64,000 bases of DNA from Lunularia cruciata (GCA_948567375.1 OX419757.1:57598001-57662000); one strand, 5' to 3'. Shown: positions 48,950 through 61,700, numbered from the stretch's first letter. The notes: generated from the letters alone by a model not told the origin. Numbers and translations are program-made.

Positions 48950-51900
48950 GTCTATAACCTCCTCCTTGAATGGTGCATAACATAAGGTATCCTCATGTTG
49001 AGCAATTGCCAAGTTCTCAAAGGCCATTGGCATCACTCTCTAAAAGATCTCTACCCATTGAGAACATGCACTCATCCATACATTTGGATCATCCAAGTCC
49101 AACACTATAGTAGCATCTTGACAAATGGCTGCAATAAATTTGGATCTCATCCATAGAGTAGGAAGAAAGGAGAGAAGGATACTAAGGAGGCTTGCCGGGT
49201 GAACCGATAGCCCATGGCTAACCAAGGTAACTAGAGATCCCAATCTCCCAAGTGGCCTCTCTGGAAACCATACTTCTGCAATCCTCTTTTCATTGTCTGA
49301 ACCGCTCTCTTTGCTAAGCCGTCTGCCTCAATGTGATCTTGAGAGGTAGTATAATGATCAATCAAAGCCTTTTCATACAAGATCTGAAACTCCCCCAAGA
49401 ACTCTATACCTTAATCAGTCAAAACCTCAATTGGTGCACCAAAATGACTAAGAATCCAAGACGAGTAAGTTGTTCCTTCATTGGACTTGTCAAGAAGTGC
49501 CACCAACTCAATCCACTTGGAGAAGTGCTCCACCATCACCAAACCATACCGATGATGTCTCATAGTCAATGGTAAAGGTCCAACAAAGTCCAAACTCAAG
49601 TGGTAACCCAATCCTATGATAGGTAATGGGTGTAACTATCACATAGGAGCATTAAATGATGCTCTAACTTGGTCACAAACCACACATCTGGCAACTAATT
49701 GTTTTACATCAATCTGCATACCACACCATCAATAATTACTCTAGAGTAAGCTATATGTATGCTTTACTCCAAAATGTCCTAGCTCCTCATGAACATGACG
49801 GACCAATTGTGGTCTCTAAGGTGGAAGTGGTACTACTCTCACTCTACGATCCTCCCATACACAAAGAATGTGTTTGCCCTCCAATCTGAACTGCCTGGCT
49901 TGTTGAAGAACATAGTCTCTCTCCTTGCCCCCAATTGTGCCACCTTGCTGAATTGTACCACTATCTCCACTCTCTGGATCTATGACCTCAATAACTCCTC
50001 TTGTATGTGCTGAGAGAGATACCATTAAAGCCTCAAATAGAGAAAGGCAAATGCATGCCAACCTGGCACCATCTCCTCATTTGTCTCACCATGCCAATGT
50101 GCTTTGGTCTGATCCTATTGGCTAGGACATGGGTTTCTACTCAACCTATTTGCATCACGGTTCACCACTCCAGGTCTATGATTAATCGTGAAATCATACT
50201 CCTATAAATTAGAGCCCATTGTGCAAGCTTCCTTGAAAGCTTGTTGGACTCCATCAACCACTTTAGTGGCTGATGATTAGTGATGAGAGTATAGAGGTTA
50301 CCAAATAGGTAATATTGAAAATGTGCTACTACCCATATTGTTGCCAAGCACTCTCCCTCATATGAACTATAATTTGCCTCTGCTGAATTGTTGGAGCAAT
50401 TAGCATAGGCCACTACAAACTCCTTCCCCTCATCATCATGTTGGGTGAGCATTGCTATAAGCCCCAACATACTCCAATCAATGTGAACCCAAAATGGTTG
50501 TCCTCTGATCGTCTCCTCAAAATAGGAGCAAATGTAAACCTCTCCTTGAGCTGTACAAAAGCTCTCTCTTGCTCATCTCCTCAACACCACTCTCATGTAA
50601 GCTTGGTCAGCTTTGTCAAGGCCTTGGCAATGGCACTAAATCCTCTAACATAGCGGCAATAGAAGTTTTCAAACTCAAGGAATGCTTGCACTTTGCTCAC
50701 ATCCATATGCCAAGGAATACATGCAATAGCCTCCACCTTGGTCTGTTGAACACCAAGCCCTCCAAGGTAGATAGTGGGACCCAAATACTCAACCTACTCA
50801 TGGAAGAACCTACACTTCCTAAGATGTAATTTGAGTCCATGTGATCTCAACCTCTCAAACACCTCCAACAATTGTCTCTCATGCTCCTCCACAATAATGC
50901 TATAGACCAAAATATTATCAATATAGCACCAAGCAAAATCCAATCTAGCTAGGATCTCATCCATAACACTCTAGAACTTGGCAAGAGCATTCCTTAACTC
51001 AAATAGTAAGAACATCCATAGATATAACACATCCTTGTTGTGAGGATCAATAGCCCAATATGCTATCTTGGGACCTATCCTCCTCTCTAATTGACAATTG
51101 ATGATATCTTGCTCAAAGATCCAAAGTACTGAAGACCTTTTTATGCCCAATTGCATCAAAGATCTCCTCTGGTGTAGGCATGGCATACCAATCAGCCCTA
51201 GTCTATCGGTTAATAGGACGGTAATCTCCACACATCCACCTATCTATGTAGTTACCATGCATATCTTTCTTATCTAGCATCACTGTAGTTGATGCATACT
51301 CTCTATGTGAAATCTCTACCAAACTAGCCTCAAAAAGGTCACTACTCCGGCTCTAAATCAATGCTCACTCCATGTCACCATATCTATAGGGACGTCAAAA
51401 AATTGGTTTGCTGCTAGTCAGCTCAATCCATATACCAGGTCCTTTCAAAGCAGTCAAATCCTTCATATTTAAGGTAAACAACTCATGTAGCTCCTCAAGA
51501 ACCTCCAAGCCCTCCGTCTTTCCTCTCCTATAAGCTTGGGTCCAAGACTTGGCTCCCAAGTATCCTCTATAACTATCATAGAAGTAGAAGACATACTGAC
51601 TGGCTGCTATACTAGGCCCTTGGGAGCAGTAGTGTCATGCCTCCAACCAATAGAGGTCCCAACCTCAATGTGAAAAACTCTCTCTGATCTAGTTGCAAGC
51701 TCCATACATCCTCTAACTGCATCCCAAGCAGACCAAAGGTGTAATCCAAGTAGACCATGCTCACCTAGATGGACTCCAAGTAGACCACTCTCCTAGTAGC
51801 CACTGGTTGTGTCCCAAGAATACCATGCCCACTTGGTCCATTGCCCTCAACATGTGCTTGAATTGTCTCGATAGGCACAAAGCTCACAAGTGTCTGAGTG

Positions 51901-52300
51901 GTGATGCCTATCAAGAGCATCTTACATTGCTCTACCAAACCAAGGCTCACAATCCAAGGCTCACAATCCAACTCAAATTGTTTAGGTCCATAGCCTGACC
52001 TAACACCTAACACTTGGATGCCTCTAACATTGTTGGAATAGCAATAATACAGGTGCAAAAACTCATTGCACACTCTCTCTCATTGGCATTGGGTTCCACC
52101 AATTGTTGTAACTATGAGTCCCAAACCAATCCAAGACCTCACTCTCAAAAAGCATGGGAGCTTGGGAAACTCATAAGTGTGGGAAAAGTGACTCTAGGCT
52201 GTTCAACTAGGTTCATCATTGCCATAGGTGATCTATCAGCCACTACCATTGTTTGAGACTAATACCCAATATCCAAGATGTCATCAATAATGATGTGGTC
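48950..52300 (-). pseudogene. Ty3/gypsy relic 2, same family as relic 1
   Basis: Reading leftward: region before RT with LNMKDLTALKGPGIWIELTSS (about 51470-51405); RT start EISHREYASTTVM...RWMCGDYRPIN and MPTPEEIFDAIGHKKVFSTLDL; the YxDD box reading YIDN (about 50925); YLGGLGVQQTKVEAI and FSAIAKALTKL (50784-50593); RNase H EGKEFVVAYANCSNNSAEANYSSYEGECLA...TNHQPLKWLMES (50470-50200); integrase LDFVGPLPLTMRHHRYGLVMVEHFSKWIELVALLDKSNEG and FGAPIEVLTD (49611-49411); then DLDDPNVW (about 49120) and RVMPMAFENLAIAQHEDTL. Each block except the first is recognisable in relic 1 too. Heavily interrupted; no LTRs seen. Confidence 0.8.
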
Positions 52301-53139
52301 TAGTTGTTGAATCTTATCATAAGTGCGTTATAAAACCTCTCTAGGTAAGAGGTTTGTCCTTCAAAGATGAAGATGATGAGCCCATGATCTCACTCTTGCT
52401 GCATCTAACAACATGGCAGGTCCCATCTAAGAATGGACTTGATGTGTACTTGCCACCACACGATGTACAAGAATCACCCATCAAAGGGACATTCTCCAAA
52501 AGGTAAGCAGGAGAAACAAACTGATGAATATGGAGATGTCACAATATCCCTAAGATCTCTCAAAACACACCAGAAAGGGGATCCTTAAGACCCAAACCTT
52601 GACTTGCACATGTATGTCCCAAACATGGCCATCCAAAAATAACCAAATGAATAGGCCCATGTCTCTCCATATCATGCGCTTCCTAGCAAGGAAATGTCTA
52701 CAAGTAGGGCCTTCTAGTAACCCTTGATTGATAACATTGGTAATAACTCAAGATTCCGATAGGTCAAGTATGCCACATGATGGAGAGAGACTTGCCTAGT
52801 AGTCTCATCTCTCTCCACATACAAGTACCTATTTACTTGTATACCCGTTGTCATCGGGAAAAATGATTCACAGAGAGTTGGTGCCATTTGGTGAGCTCTA
52901 GAGTTTTCCTTTTGTGATACCTAAACTAGAGAGTTTCTTTGTGTTACATGACACTTGGAGCTTAATTTTGTGATACGCCAACCGTAGCTTGTTAATGGTA
53001 TTGGAATCTTGCAAATATGCTTTGAGTGTCATTTGAACACATAATACGTGTGAGAGTATTTTAGTTGGTGCATTTTTCTTCTTGAGCCAAAAGGTCTTGG
53101 AAGTTATATTTGGTGCTTTGATCAAATGAGGTTTGAGCA
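52301..53139. other. No supported gene
   Basis: Could be the eroded gag end of relic 2 (minus strand), but no zinc knuckle or gag motif is readable. Confidence 0.4.
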
Positions 53140-56040
53140 TTTTTAATGATGGGTAATGAACAAAAGAAAGAGAAAAAGGTTTTGAGAGGGGCTGTTTTGA
53201 GGAAGGGACAGGTAGACAGGAAGTGGAAAGGAAGATTTTTGAGTTTTGGTTTGGACAGTGGATAGGAAGAGAAAGGGAGATTTTTTGAGTTTTGGTCTGG
53301 ACAGGTGGACATGAAGTGGAAAGGAAGATTTTTGAGTTTTGGTCTGGACAAGTGGACAGGAATTGGGACAAGGAGAGCAAAGAAATTTTTTAGAAGGTTT
53401 GGCCGGCACACAGAGGGAAGAAAGAAAGAGATTTTGAGGGTTGGGGCAATGGACTGTGAAGGTGTATGAGTGAGAGAAAGTTTTGGAGGTTGCAAGGCCT
53501 TGGTCTGTGATAGGGCAGAAGTGAAGGAGTTAGGGCTTTGGGAGTTTGCCCTGGTCAAGAGTGAAGGTGTGTGAGAGAGAGCATTTTTGAAGTTTGTTGA
53601 TGCCTAGTTAGGGACAAGAACTGGGACAGGGAGTGAAAAGCCATTTTTTTAGGTTTGGCTTGGACAAGGAGGGAAGAAAGCAAGAGATTTTTGAGGGTTG
53701 CCTTGGACAGTGAAGGTGTGTGAGAGAGAGTATTTTTGAAGTTTGCTAGTGCCTGGTAAGGGATAGGAACTGGGACAGGGAGAGGAAAGCAATTTTAGAA
53801 GGTTTGGCCTAGACAGGGAGTGAAGAAAGCAAGAGATTTTTGAGGGTTGCCCTGGACAGTGAGGTGTGTGAGAGAGTATTTTTTGAAGTTTGCTGGTGCC
53901 TGGTCAGGGACAGGAACTAGGATAGGGAGAGCAAAGGAATTTTCAAAGGTTTGGTCTAGATAGGGAGTGAAGAAAGCAAGAGATTTTCAAGGGTTGCCCT
54001 GACAGTGAAGGTGTATGTGAGAGAAAGCATTTTTGAAAGTTTGCCTGTGCTTGGTCTGAGACAAGAACTGGAATAGGAAGAGCAAAGAAATTTTTGAAGA
54101 ATTAGCCTGGACAGGGAGTGAAGAGCTGAGAGGAATTTTTGAGGGATTATGTCTTGGACTGTGAAGGGAAATTTTTGAGAGTTGGCTGGCTTGGTCTGTG
54201 ATTGGAAACAACAAGGAAGGAGTTAGGGCTTCAAGAGACTGGCCTTGAAGAGAATTGCCAAATGAGAGAAAATTTGGAAGGACTTGTCATGGCCTGTGAC
54301 TGGACAGGAAGGAAAGAGGAGGGATCAAAGGCATGGAGTGTACAAGAGTGAGGTGTGTGGACAAGAGAACTTTTGTAGGAACCTAAGGCTTGAGAGTGCA
54401 GGCAAGAGAGAATTTTTGCAGTTATGCAAGGGAGTGCAAGACATAGGAATGTGAGAGGGATTTTCATAGGATGTAGGGCTTGCTGAAGAGTTGACAAGGC
54501 AGGAAAATCTCACAAAGGTGAAAGGGTTTGGGAAATGCTTGTGCTGGACAGTGTGAGAGGGGCAATTTTCAAAATGCTTTTGTGCAGGACAGTTAGAGAG
54601 GAAAGCAAGAGCTGGCCGAGAAGGAGGAAAGGAGGAAGGGGAAATTTTTGAGTTTGGGCTGGCCTGGTCTGGGACAAGAAGTGAAGAAAGAGAGAAAATT
54701 TGAGGGCAGTGAAGAGCTGAGAGGATTTTCAAAGGATTAAGTCCTGAACTGGGAAATAGAGGGAGGAGTAATTTCAAGTGTTTGTTGGGTCTTGAATAGT
54801 GACAGGGCGGGACAGGAAGATGTGAGAGAGCCCAAGAAATTTGCCTAGACAGGAGGACCGAGGGAAGGTTTTGCAAAGGTAAGGGTAACGAGAAAGAAAT
54901 GCTGAAGAAGAAGATGAACAGTCAAAGGAGAGAACATTTTTGCAGGCACTGTGGGGCTTGAGTTGAAAGGATCTTGCCTTTTTTTGTGAGATGTGGCCTT
55001 TTTTTGTGAGTATGGCATATTTTTGTGAGATGTGCTAAAGGCTGCCAAGGAGGAATGTTACAGAAGGTGTTCAGGAATGAGGAATTCAAGTGTGTTGGGA
55101 ATGAGGACTGAAGGAAGAGTTTCGAAGTGATAGGGCTTGAGGGGAATGTTGAGGAGAAATTTCAAGAGAGATGCTCTGTTGGATTTTAATGAAGGGTTTT
55201 GAGGAGATGCTTAGCAGGAACTGGGCTTGAGGAATAGAGAGTAGCACTTTGAGAGAGGAAAGTGTGACTATTGAGAGCATGAAGAGAGATTTTGAAAAGA
55301 TGCTCTGTTTGTAGTGAAAGAATTTGGCTGATGAGGAATAGACAGTAGCACTTCGAGAGAGGAAAGTGTGATTGTTGAGAGCATGAAGAGAAATTTTGAG
55401 AAGATGCTATGTTTGTAGTGAAGGAATTTGGCTGATGAGGAATAAACAGTAGTACTTCAAGAGGGAAGAGTGGGACTGATGAGATGCTTGAGGAGAAATC
55501 AGTGAACCATTAACACGACAACAAAGAGCTTGAGAGGATTTTTTTCGAGTTGACAAAGAGTTTGTGAGCTACAGAAGTGAGCATAGAAAATTTTGAAGTT
55601 TTGTTTTGCTTGGTGTGGGACAAAGGACAGAAGGAAGGAGATGGGCTTCAAGAGTTGGCCTGGATAGCAGGACATTGAGTAGGAAGTTTTTGAAGGATTT
55701 TGCTTTACCTTGGTCTATGACAAGAGGTCAGAAGGAAGAGTAAAGGCTTTGAGATATTTGCCCTAGACAGGAGGACTGTGAAGAGTGGAGAGAAGTTTTG
55801 AAGGCTTGTACATGGGCTGTGGCAGGACAAGGAGAAGTGAAGAAATTCCAAGGGTTTGGCTTGTGTTGTGTCAGGAGCAGGAGAGGAAACTCTTGAGTTT
55901 TGCTTGAGCTTGGACTGAGACAGAACTGGACTGAAGAAAAGAGGAGAACTCTTGAAGGAGAGGCTGGATAGAGGAGAACTCCCGAAGGAGAGACCGGACA
56001 GAGGGAGGACCTGAGGTGTCTCATGAGACAATTGCAATGA
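53140..56040. repeat. Purine-rich minisatellite block
   Basis: For 2.9 kb the plus strand is dominated by G and A (words such as GGAAGG, GAGAGAG, GGGACAGG). Local tandem structure: about 55-60-bp units around 53205-53370 (TTTTTGAGTTTTGGTCTGGACA); about 148-bp units starting GGTGT(G/A)TG at 53566, 53715, 53863 and 54010; 104-bp units starting TGAGGAATA at 55228, 55332 and 55436. Long Ser/Pro/Leu-rich frames on the minus strand are a by-product of this composition, not genes. It ends about 240 bp before the chromovirus. Confidence 0.8.
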
Positions 56041-56281
56041 GATAGGAAGGCAACGGACGGTAAGAGATAGGAAATGGGTCTCGGTTGATTCTGCCTTTTG
56101 TTTTGCTTGGATAGTGGAACTTAAGTGATCCTTGTTTGGTCTAGAGTTAGGTATTTCTTTCCAATGTTATAAATTGAAAGGCTGGTGATATGATCTATTT
56201 GTGGTTCTCCATGATTAAATGTGTACATATCAACCTGTGAAAGTGTTAGGGAGGACTCTATTTTAGGAGCTCCCAATCATG

Positions 56282-57021
56282 TGTAATACCAAGGGTTAGC
56301 CATATGATCTAGATGTGAAATTTGGTTTGGTAACATCTAGAATGATGTTATACATGATGGTCAAAATAGATCAGATAGAAGTATCACCAAAAGAGTACTT
56401 CTACTAATAGGGCAGAAACCAAAATAGACTTGAGAACCTTAGAACCAATAGCTAGACATATGATTTAAAGGTGAGAATTGGTTTGGTAACATCTGGAAGG
56501 ATGTTACACATGATGGACTAAACAGATCAGAAATAGGTATCACCAAAAGGGGACTTCTACTAATAGAGTAGGAACCGAAATATGCCTGAAATCTTTGAAG
56601 GCAATTTTGGAGGCCTAAACGGATGAATTAGGCCTCAAAAATGTGCAGATTCTCCCCCCCAATGGAGGAAAGGCTGTCCATCCCTCCTTCCTGGTTTGTC
56701 TCGTTGAGAGCTTTCCAACGGTACCTTACTCATGTGATTCTGAGATTCCTACAGGAAGATTCCCTAAAAGATTCCCTCTGGTCAAAGCTCGTTTGACCAA
56801 CCAGATAGGACCTAAACCAGACAGGTCACCCATCCAAGTCAGTAATCCAAGGGTGGAGCTTGCTGACATGTCACCTATCTGTGTCCCTAATCCTATGGTC
56901 GAGCTTCCTTGGAGGAGATCCTCTTTGTCTATATAATAAAGAGAAGGTGCTCCCTTGTGGCATCGAATGTTTGAGTGTGCAATCTGTGTTTTCTCTCTTC
57001 TCTTGTCCTTGGAGTATTACA
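56282..57021 (+). repeat. 5' LTR of the chromovirus
   Basis: 740 bp, TG...CA ends with 8-bp inverted termini TGTAATAC/GTATTACA. It contains a TATA box TATATAATAA at 56930-56939. The first 300 bp hold two similar segments (from about 56295 and 56450) sharing CATATGAT, GGTTTGGTAACATCT, GATGTTA(T/C)ACATGATGG, AGATCAGA, GTATCACCAAAAG and ACTTCTACTAATAG, that is, a tandem duplication of about 155 bp. A short open frame inside it is not a gene. Confidence 0.93.
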
Positions 57022-57022
57022 A

Positions 57023-57034
57023 TGGTATCAGAGC
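57023..57034 (+). promoter_or_regulatory. Primer binding site, initiator Met-tRNA type
   Basis: TGGTATCAGAGC, one base after the 5' LTR. This is the standard plant retrotransposon match to the 3' end of initiator methionine tRNA. Confidence 0.9.
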
Positions 57035-57161
57035 GAGTGTTCTAGTCCAAGAGAGTGGATCACCCCTCTTGGAATAGCACGAACTACTGAAACTAAGTAA
57101 TTTGAGGTGGAGAACATAGAGTAATCGCTAGACTTAGGAAGGACTTTAGAGAGCGGATGGG

Positions 57162-57591
57162 ATGGATGCGCCAGGGGGACACTTTCCTACACCTAGCTTT
57201 CCATTCTCAAACCCATTCCACATCAAGGTTATGTACATCCAGCGTGAGCAGATGAGAGTATCGCTAGTTTATCACTTTGGTGCGGAATTCATGGACAGAG
57301 TGATGAACTCACCAAACCCGGTGATTCTACCTGTGGTGATATATGACAAAGAGTGGGATTTGACGATCTACATTCTATTATGATAATATGGATATGAATG
57401 TCCCAAATCCTCTCCCTTTCAACACTCAAGTAGAAATCCGTTATGTAGTGAGGCCAAAATTGATGTTTAGAGATTTTGTGGTTAGGAATTTTGGTGAGGA
57501 GTATTATCAACGAGTGATAGCTTCTGAGGTCCCCATGGTAGTTCCGATAGTTCGTGCGCCTTCCAGAGTGATTATATTGACTCTGTATTGA
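57162..57591 (+). pseudogene. Unidentified leader ORF with two similar modules
   Basis: Between the primer site and gag lie two short frames, 57162-57383 (MDAPGGHF start) and 57388-57591 (MDMNVPNP start). Their products resemble each other: P(T/N)P..PF near the start, an Arg in the middle, then V..(H/N)FG.E(F/Y)..RV..S..P...P.V. The offset is about 222 bp, so this looks like a tandem duplication, now in different frames and separated by stops. I know no standard chromovirus protein here. It could be an extra ORF, a captured fragment or an N-terminal gag extension. Confidence 0.5.
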
Positions 57592-57624
57592 AGTAGACGT
57601 TAGCAATTGGGTGTTGCAGGCACC

Positions 57625-58709
57625 ATGGATCCGTAGTTGGAAGAGCTGGTGCAAGGAATGCAAGGGATGTTGAATGAATTTCGAGAGATTAAGATGACCA
57701 TGGAGACATTGCAAAGTCAAGTGCAGATCCTCAGGAACGATCAAGCCATGCAAGAAGAAGAGCCGTCTCAAAACCCAGTACCTGCGACTAAAGTACTTGG
57801 AGAGGCACCCGTGCCTACAAACCCTATCAACGATGAAACCACATTGCTACTCCGGATGAAGAAGACTTGCAACATCGAACCTTACAAGGGGCAGCGTACG
57901 ATGGGAGTAGTGGAGAATTGGATCTCGAGAATGAATCGATATTTTCGATTGTTCTCAACAGAGATCACAAAGCATGCTACAAGCGTGTTTGCATGTGGGT
58001 ACTTGACCGATAAAGCCCTCACATGGTATGATGCTTGGGAATGATCCATGCTGGCAGAGAGAAGGGAGGTCACATGGACAACAATGCAAGAAGGACTGCT
58101 CAAGAATTTCCAATCGGTGGATTTTGTGCAGATGGCTCGAACCCGACTATGGGGATTGAGACAAAAGAATAGCGTACAAGAGTTTGTGGAGGCATTTCTG
58201 GATCTACAAGTCGCAATTACCGACATGAGTCCAGCAAAGGCTCTCGACAATTTCAAACAAGGGTTGAAAGAGTGGATTCGCCAAGAAGTCATGGTGCAAA
58301 ACCCTCGCACGGTATTTGAAGCCATTGCTTGTGCGCAGAGAATAGCCGGAGCATTAGGTGGAGGTGAAAGAGTAGTTCCACCTCAACATTATTGGGCAGA
58401 AATGCCACACATGGGTGGACAAGTACCGATGGAATTGGGCAACCTTCGATTCCAAGATCAAGGAGCACGGCCGCTTCAAGGAGAGCGAGGACGGGTAGAA
58501 GAACGAGTGGAGTCCCACGAGGAGAAGGGACTCAAGGAGAACAATGCTGTTGTTACAATTGTGACCGTATAGGGCACATATCTACCAATTGTCGCACTCG
58601 TTTCCCTAGAGGCCCTCGGCCTTCATACAGGCGATCTTTGAACAACATGGAGAGGCACATTGAAGAGGAGGAGGTGGAAACCACTTCGGAAAACGAAGAT
58701 CGCCAGTAA
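57625..58709 (+). pseudogene. Chromovirus gag, broken
   Basis: Gag forms the particle and binds the RNA. The likely ATG at 57625 is followed three codons later by TAG; then an N-terminal coiled coil (LEELVQGMQGMLNEFREIKM), the capsid-like region (WISRMNRYF, LTDKALTWYDAWE, stop TGA at 58042, LLKNFQSVDF, QEFVEAFLDLQ). A one-base frame change in about 58450-58540 leads to the CCHC knuckle CYNCDRIGHISTNC (about 58550-58592) and an acidic tail ending at 58709. All pieces before the shift are in one frame, so the original was one protein of about 360 residues. Confidence 0.85.
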
Positions 58710-58726
58710 ATGTACCTTGCGGCCTT

Positions 58727-61700
58727 ACTGGCTCAATAAGGAAGCAAAGAAGCGAGGGAAGGAAGAAGAATAATGCGCAAAGATCCCGAAAGGCAACCTC
58801 ACAATTGATTGTTGTGAATGGAATCCTAGAAGGTAATCAAGTGAGAGTATTAATAGATCCGGGAGCAACAGAGAATTTCTTGTCTTGCTCTGTTGCAATC
58901 AGATTAGGAATGGATCTAGAGAGAGATGGAAGTGAAGAAGTAGAGTTACCAAATGGGCAAACAGAGAGGATTGAATCATTACCTAGACGGGTAACCCTCT
59001 CTGTAGGAGAATATCAGGAAGCAATTGAGTGGCGAGTGATACAGTTAGCCGGTTATGATGCAATTTTAGGCATGCCATGGATGGAGCAGTACAACCCAAT
59101 GGTGGATTGGAGGAAGAAAGTAGTGAGAACCCACCAATGGTCAATCATTGGGGTTAAAGAAAAATCACACAAGCAGAAACTGCCTCTATATGTCGTAGGG
59201 ACGACAACTGTCTATAAGACCGATAGATGTTTTCTGGGTCTAATAAGAGAAGTCCAGAGTGCACAACTCGCTGGACAAATTCCTGAGAAATTGAAGGATG
59301 TGGTGGATGAGTTTCAAGATGTCTTTCCTAATGATCTACCCTCAGGATTACCACCTAAAAGGCGAGTAGATCACAAAATAGAGACACTCCCGAGGAAGAC
59401 ACCTCCTTGTAAGGCCCCATATCGCCTATCACCTCATGAGTTGGAGGAGTGTAAGACTCAAATTGAGGAGATGCTACAGAAAGGGTTCATCCAACCTAGC
59501 GTATCACCATATGGGGCCCCTGTCTTGTTTGTGAAGAAGAAGGATGGTACAATGCGCATGTGCATTGATTATCGGGGTCTCAATCAGCAAACAGTGAAGA
59601 ACAAATACCCCTTACCTTGCATGGATGACCTGTTTGATCAACTCCATGGAGTGAGATACTTCACCAAACTGGACTTGCGGAGCGGTTACAATCAAATCCG
59701 AATTGCAGAGGAGGATGTGTACAAAACTGCCTTTCGAACCAGGTATGACCACTTTGAGTATCTTGTGATGCCTTTTGGCCTCACCAATGCGCCTGCCACT
59801 TTCATGAGCCTAATGAATGACATATTTCGTCCATACTTGGATAAGTCTGTTATCATCTTCTTGGATGATATCTTAGTATATAGTAGCACGATGATAGAAC
59901 ACAAACAACATCTACGAGAGGTCCTCCAGATTCTAAGACAGAATCAGTTGTACGCCAAAATCTCAAAGTGTGAGTTTGGCAAGTCTGAAGTAGACTACTT
60001 AGGGCATAGAGTAAGTGCAGAGGGAATTCAAGTATTGACAGATAAAATAGAGGTCATTCAAAAATGGAGTGCCCCAGAAGATCAGACTCAACTTAAGAGC
60101 TTCTTGGGGTTGACGGGATTCTATCGTAGATTTGTCAAGGACTTCTCCAAGGTTGCACAGCCTTTAACGGCACTACTTGGCAAGGGGAAGAAGTGGACAT
60201 GGGGAACTGCACAAGAGTTGGCCTTTCAAGAATTGAAGGCCGCCTTGCTACATGCACCAATCTTGAAGTGGTATGACCCAAAACGTCCAATCAAGTTGGC
60301 TACGGATGCATCAGGCATAGCAATAGGAGCAATCCTACAACAAGAGTGGCATGACGGATGGCATCCAATTGCATATTTCTCTCGAAAGTTGTTCCCGGCA
60401 GAGCGCAACTACCACACCACAGAATGAGAAGAGCTGGCCATTGTTCTAGCAACCAAGCATTGGAAGCACTACCTGGGCTAGAAGGCATTTGTAGTAGAGA
60501 CAGACCACAAACCTCTAGTCTACCTCGAGACGCAGAAGGATCTATCTCGTCGCCAAATTTGGTGGGCAAAGTGGCGACAACGCTTCAACATGACAATCAC
60601 CTACGTGGAAGGTAAGAAGCAACTTGCAGATGCGTTCACCCGCATGCCAATGGCCAACAACTTGGCGGCAAAGGTTCAGATTAACCCTGAATTCTGGCAA
60701 GAGATTCTAGCTGCTACAAAAACTAACCCACAGATTGTAGAAGCGCAAGCGTCCAAAGGTGTCACCAGCACCCAAGGACTCACCTTTCGAGAGGGCCGAT
60801 TGTGGATCCCAAATGTCCCAAAATTACGCACCACCATTCTAGCGGAATGTCATGATTCGGCCATTGCAGCTCATGTCGGAGTGGACAAGACCTTGGAACA
60901 ATCAAGCGCCATTACTATTGGCCCAAGATGAGCAACAATGTGATGGACTATGTGCGTAGCTGCCTACTTTGTCAACAGAACAAAGCTTCTAAAAGGTTCA
61001 TCCACCAACCTCCTTCAACCTCTTCCCACTCCTACCCAACGTTGGGAACAAGTGAGTATGGATCTCGTCTGTGAATTACCCAAGACCACCTCAGGGTTTG
61101 ACTCCATTGTGGTCTTTGTGGACCGGCTCAACAAAATGATTCATGTACGCCCTACCACCAAGGAGGTGACCGCTCCACAACTAGCTCAACTATACTTAGA
61201 TGCAGTCTTTGCTCACCATGGCTTGTCTAGAGTACTCATCACCGATAGAGGCACCCAATTCACCAGTTTGTTTTAGCGAACACTCTTTGGTTTCTTCAAA
61301 ACCAAGTTGGCCATGTCTATAGCTTACCACCCACAAACAGATGGCCAAATAGAGCGGGCTAATCGCACGATTGAAGACATGTTACGCGGCTTCACCTTAG
61401 AAGAGCAAGAGAGGTGGGACACCCTACTACCGTTGGTGGAATTCGCTTACAACAATTCAGTGAATGCCTCCACCCAGGTCACTCCATTCTTCTTCATGTA
61501 TGGTGAGCATCCCTTCACACCTTCTAGCTTGATGAAGATCCGTCCAGTGACTACCAAGGTTGATGCAGTCAACACATTTGTTTCTAGAATCCAACAAGGT
61601 GTGGAGAGCGCCAAGCACAGGTTACAGATTGCACAAAATCGACAAAAGCAGTATGTTGATGCACACCGTAGGCACATGGAGTTCAATGTTGGAGATCAAG

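Noticed and set aside
48700-49000. PHD-like end of gypsy relic 2, expected from relic 1
   Set aside because: I translated the minus strand downstream of the integrase block and could not find the cysteine/histidine pattern; the region seems lost or too decayed, so it gives no support for the PHD finding.
52898-54876. Long minus-strand frames rich in Ser, Pro, Leu and Lys (up to 183 codons)
   Set aside because: They are translations of the pyrimidine strand of a purine-rich tandem-repeat block; the peptide repeats follow the DNA repeats and several frames overlap each other.
55705-56037. Overlapping Ser/Pro-rich minus-strand frames near the chromovirus
   Set aside because: Two frames are open over the same low-complexity DNA, which is expected from base composition and not from coding.
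56643-57045. Open frames inside the 5' LTR (and the same in the 3' LTR)
   Set aside because: They lie within the LTR and run through its TATA box; they are a side effect of LTR sequence.
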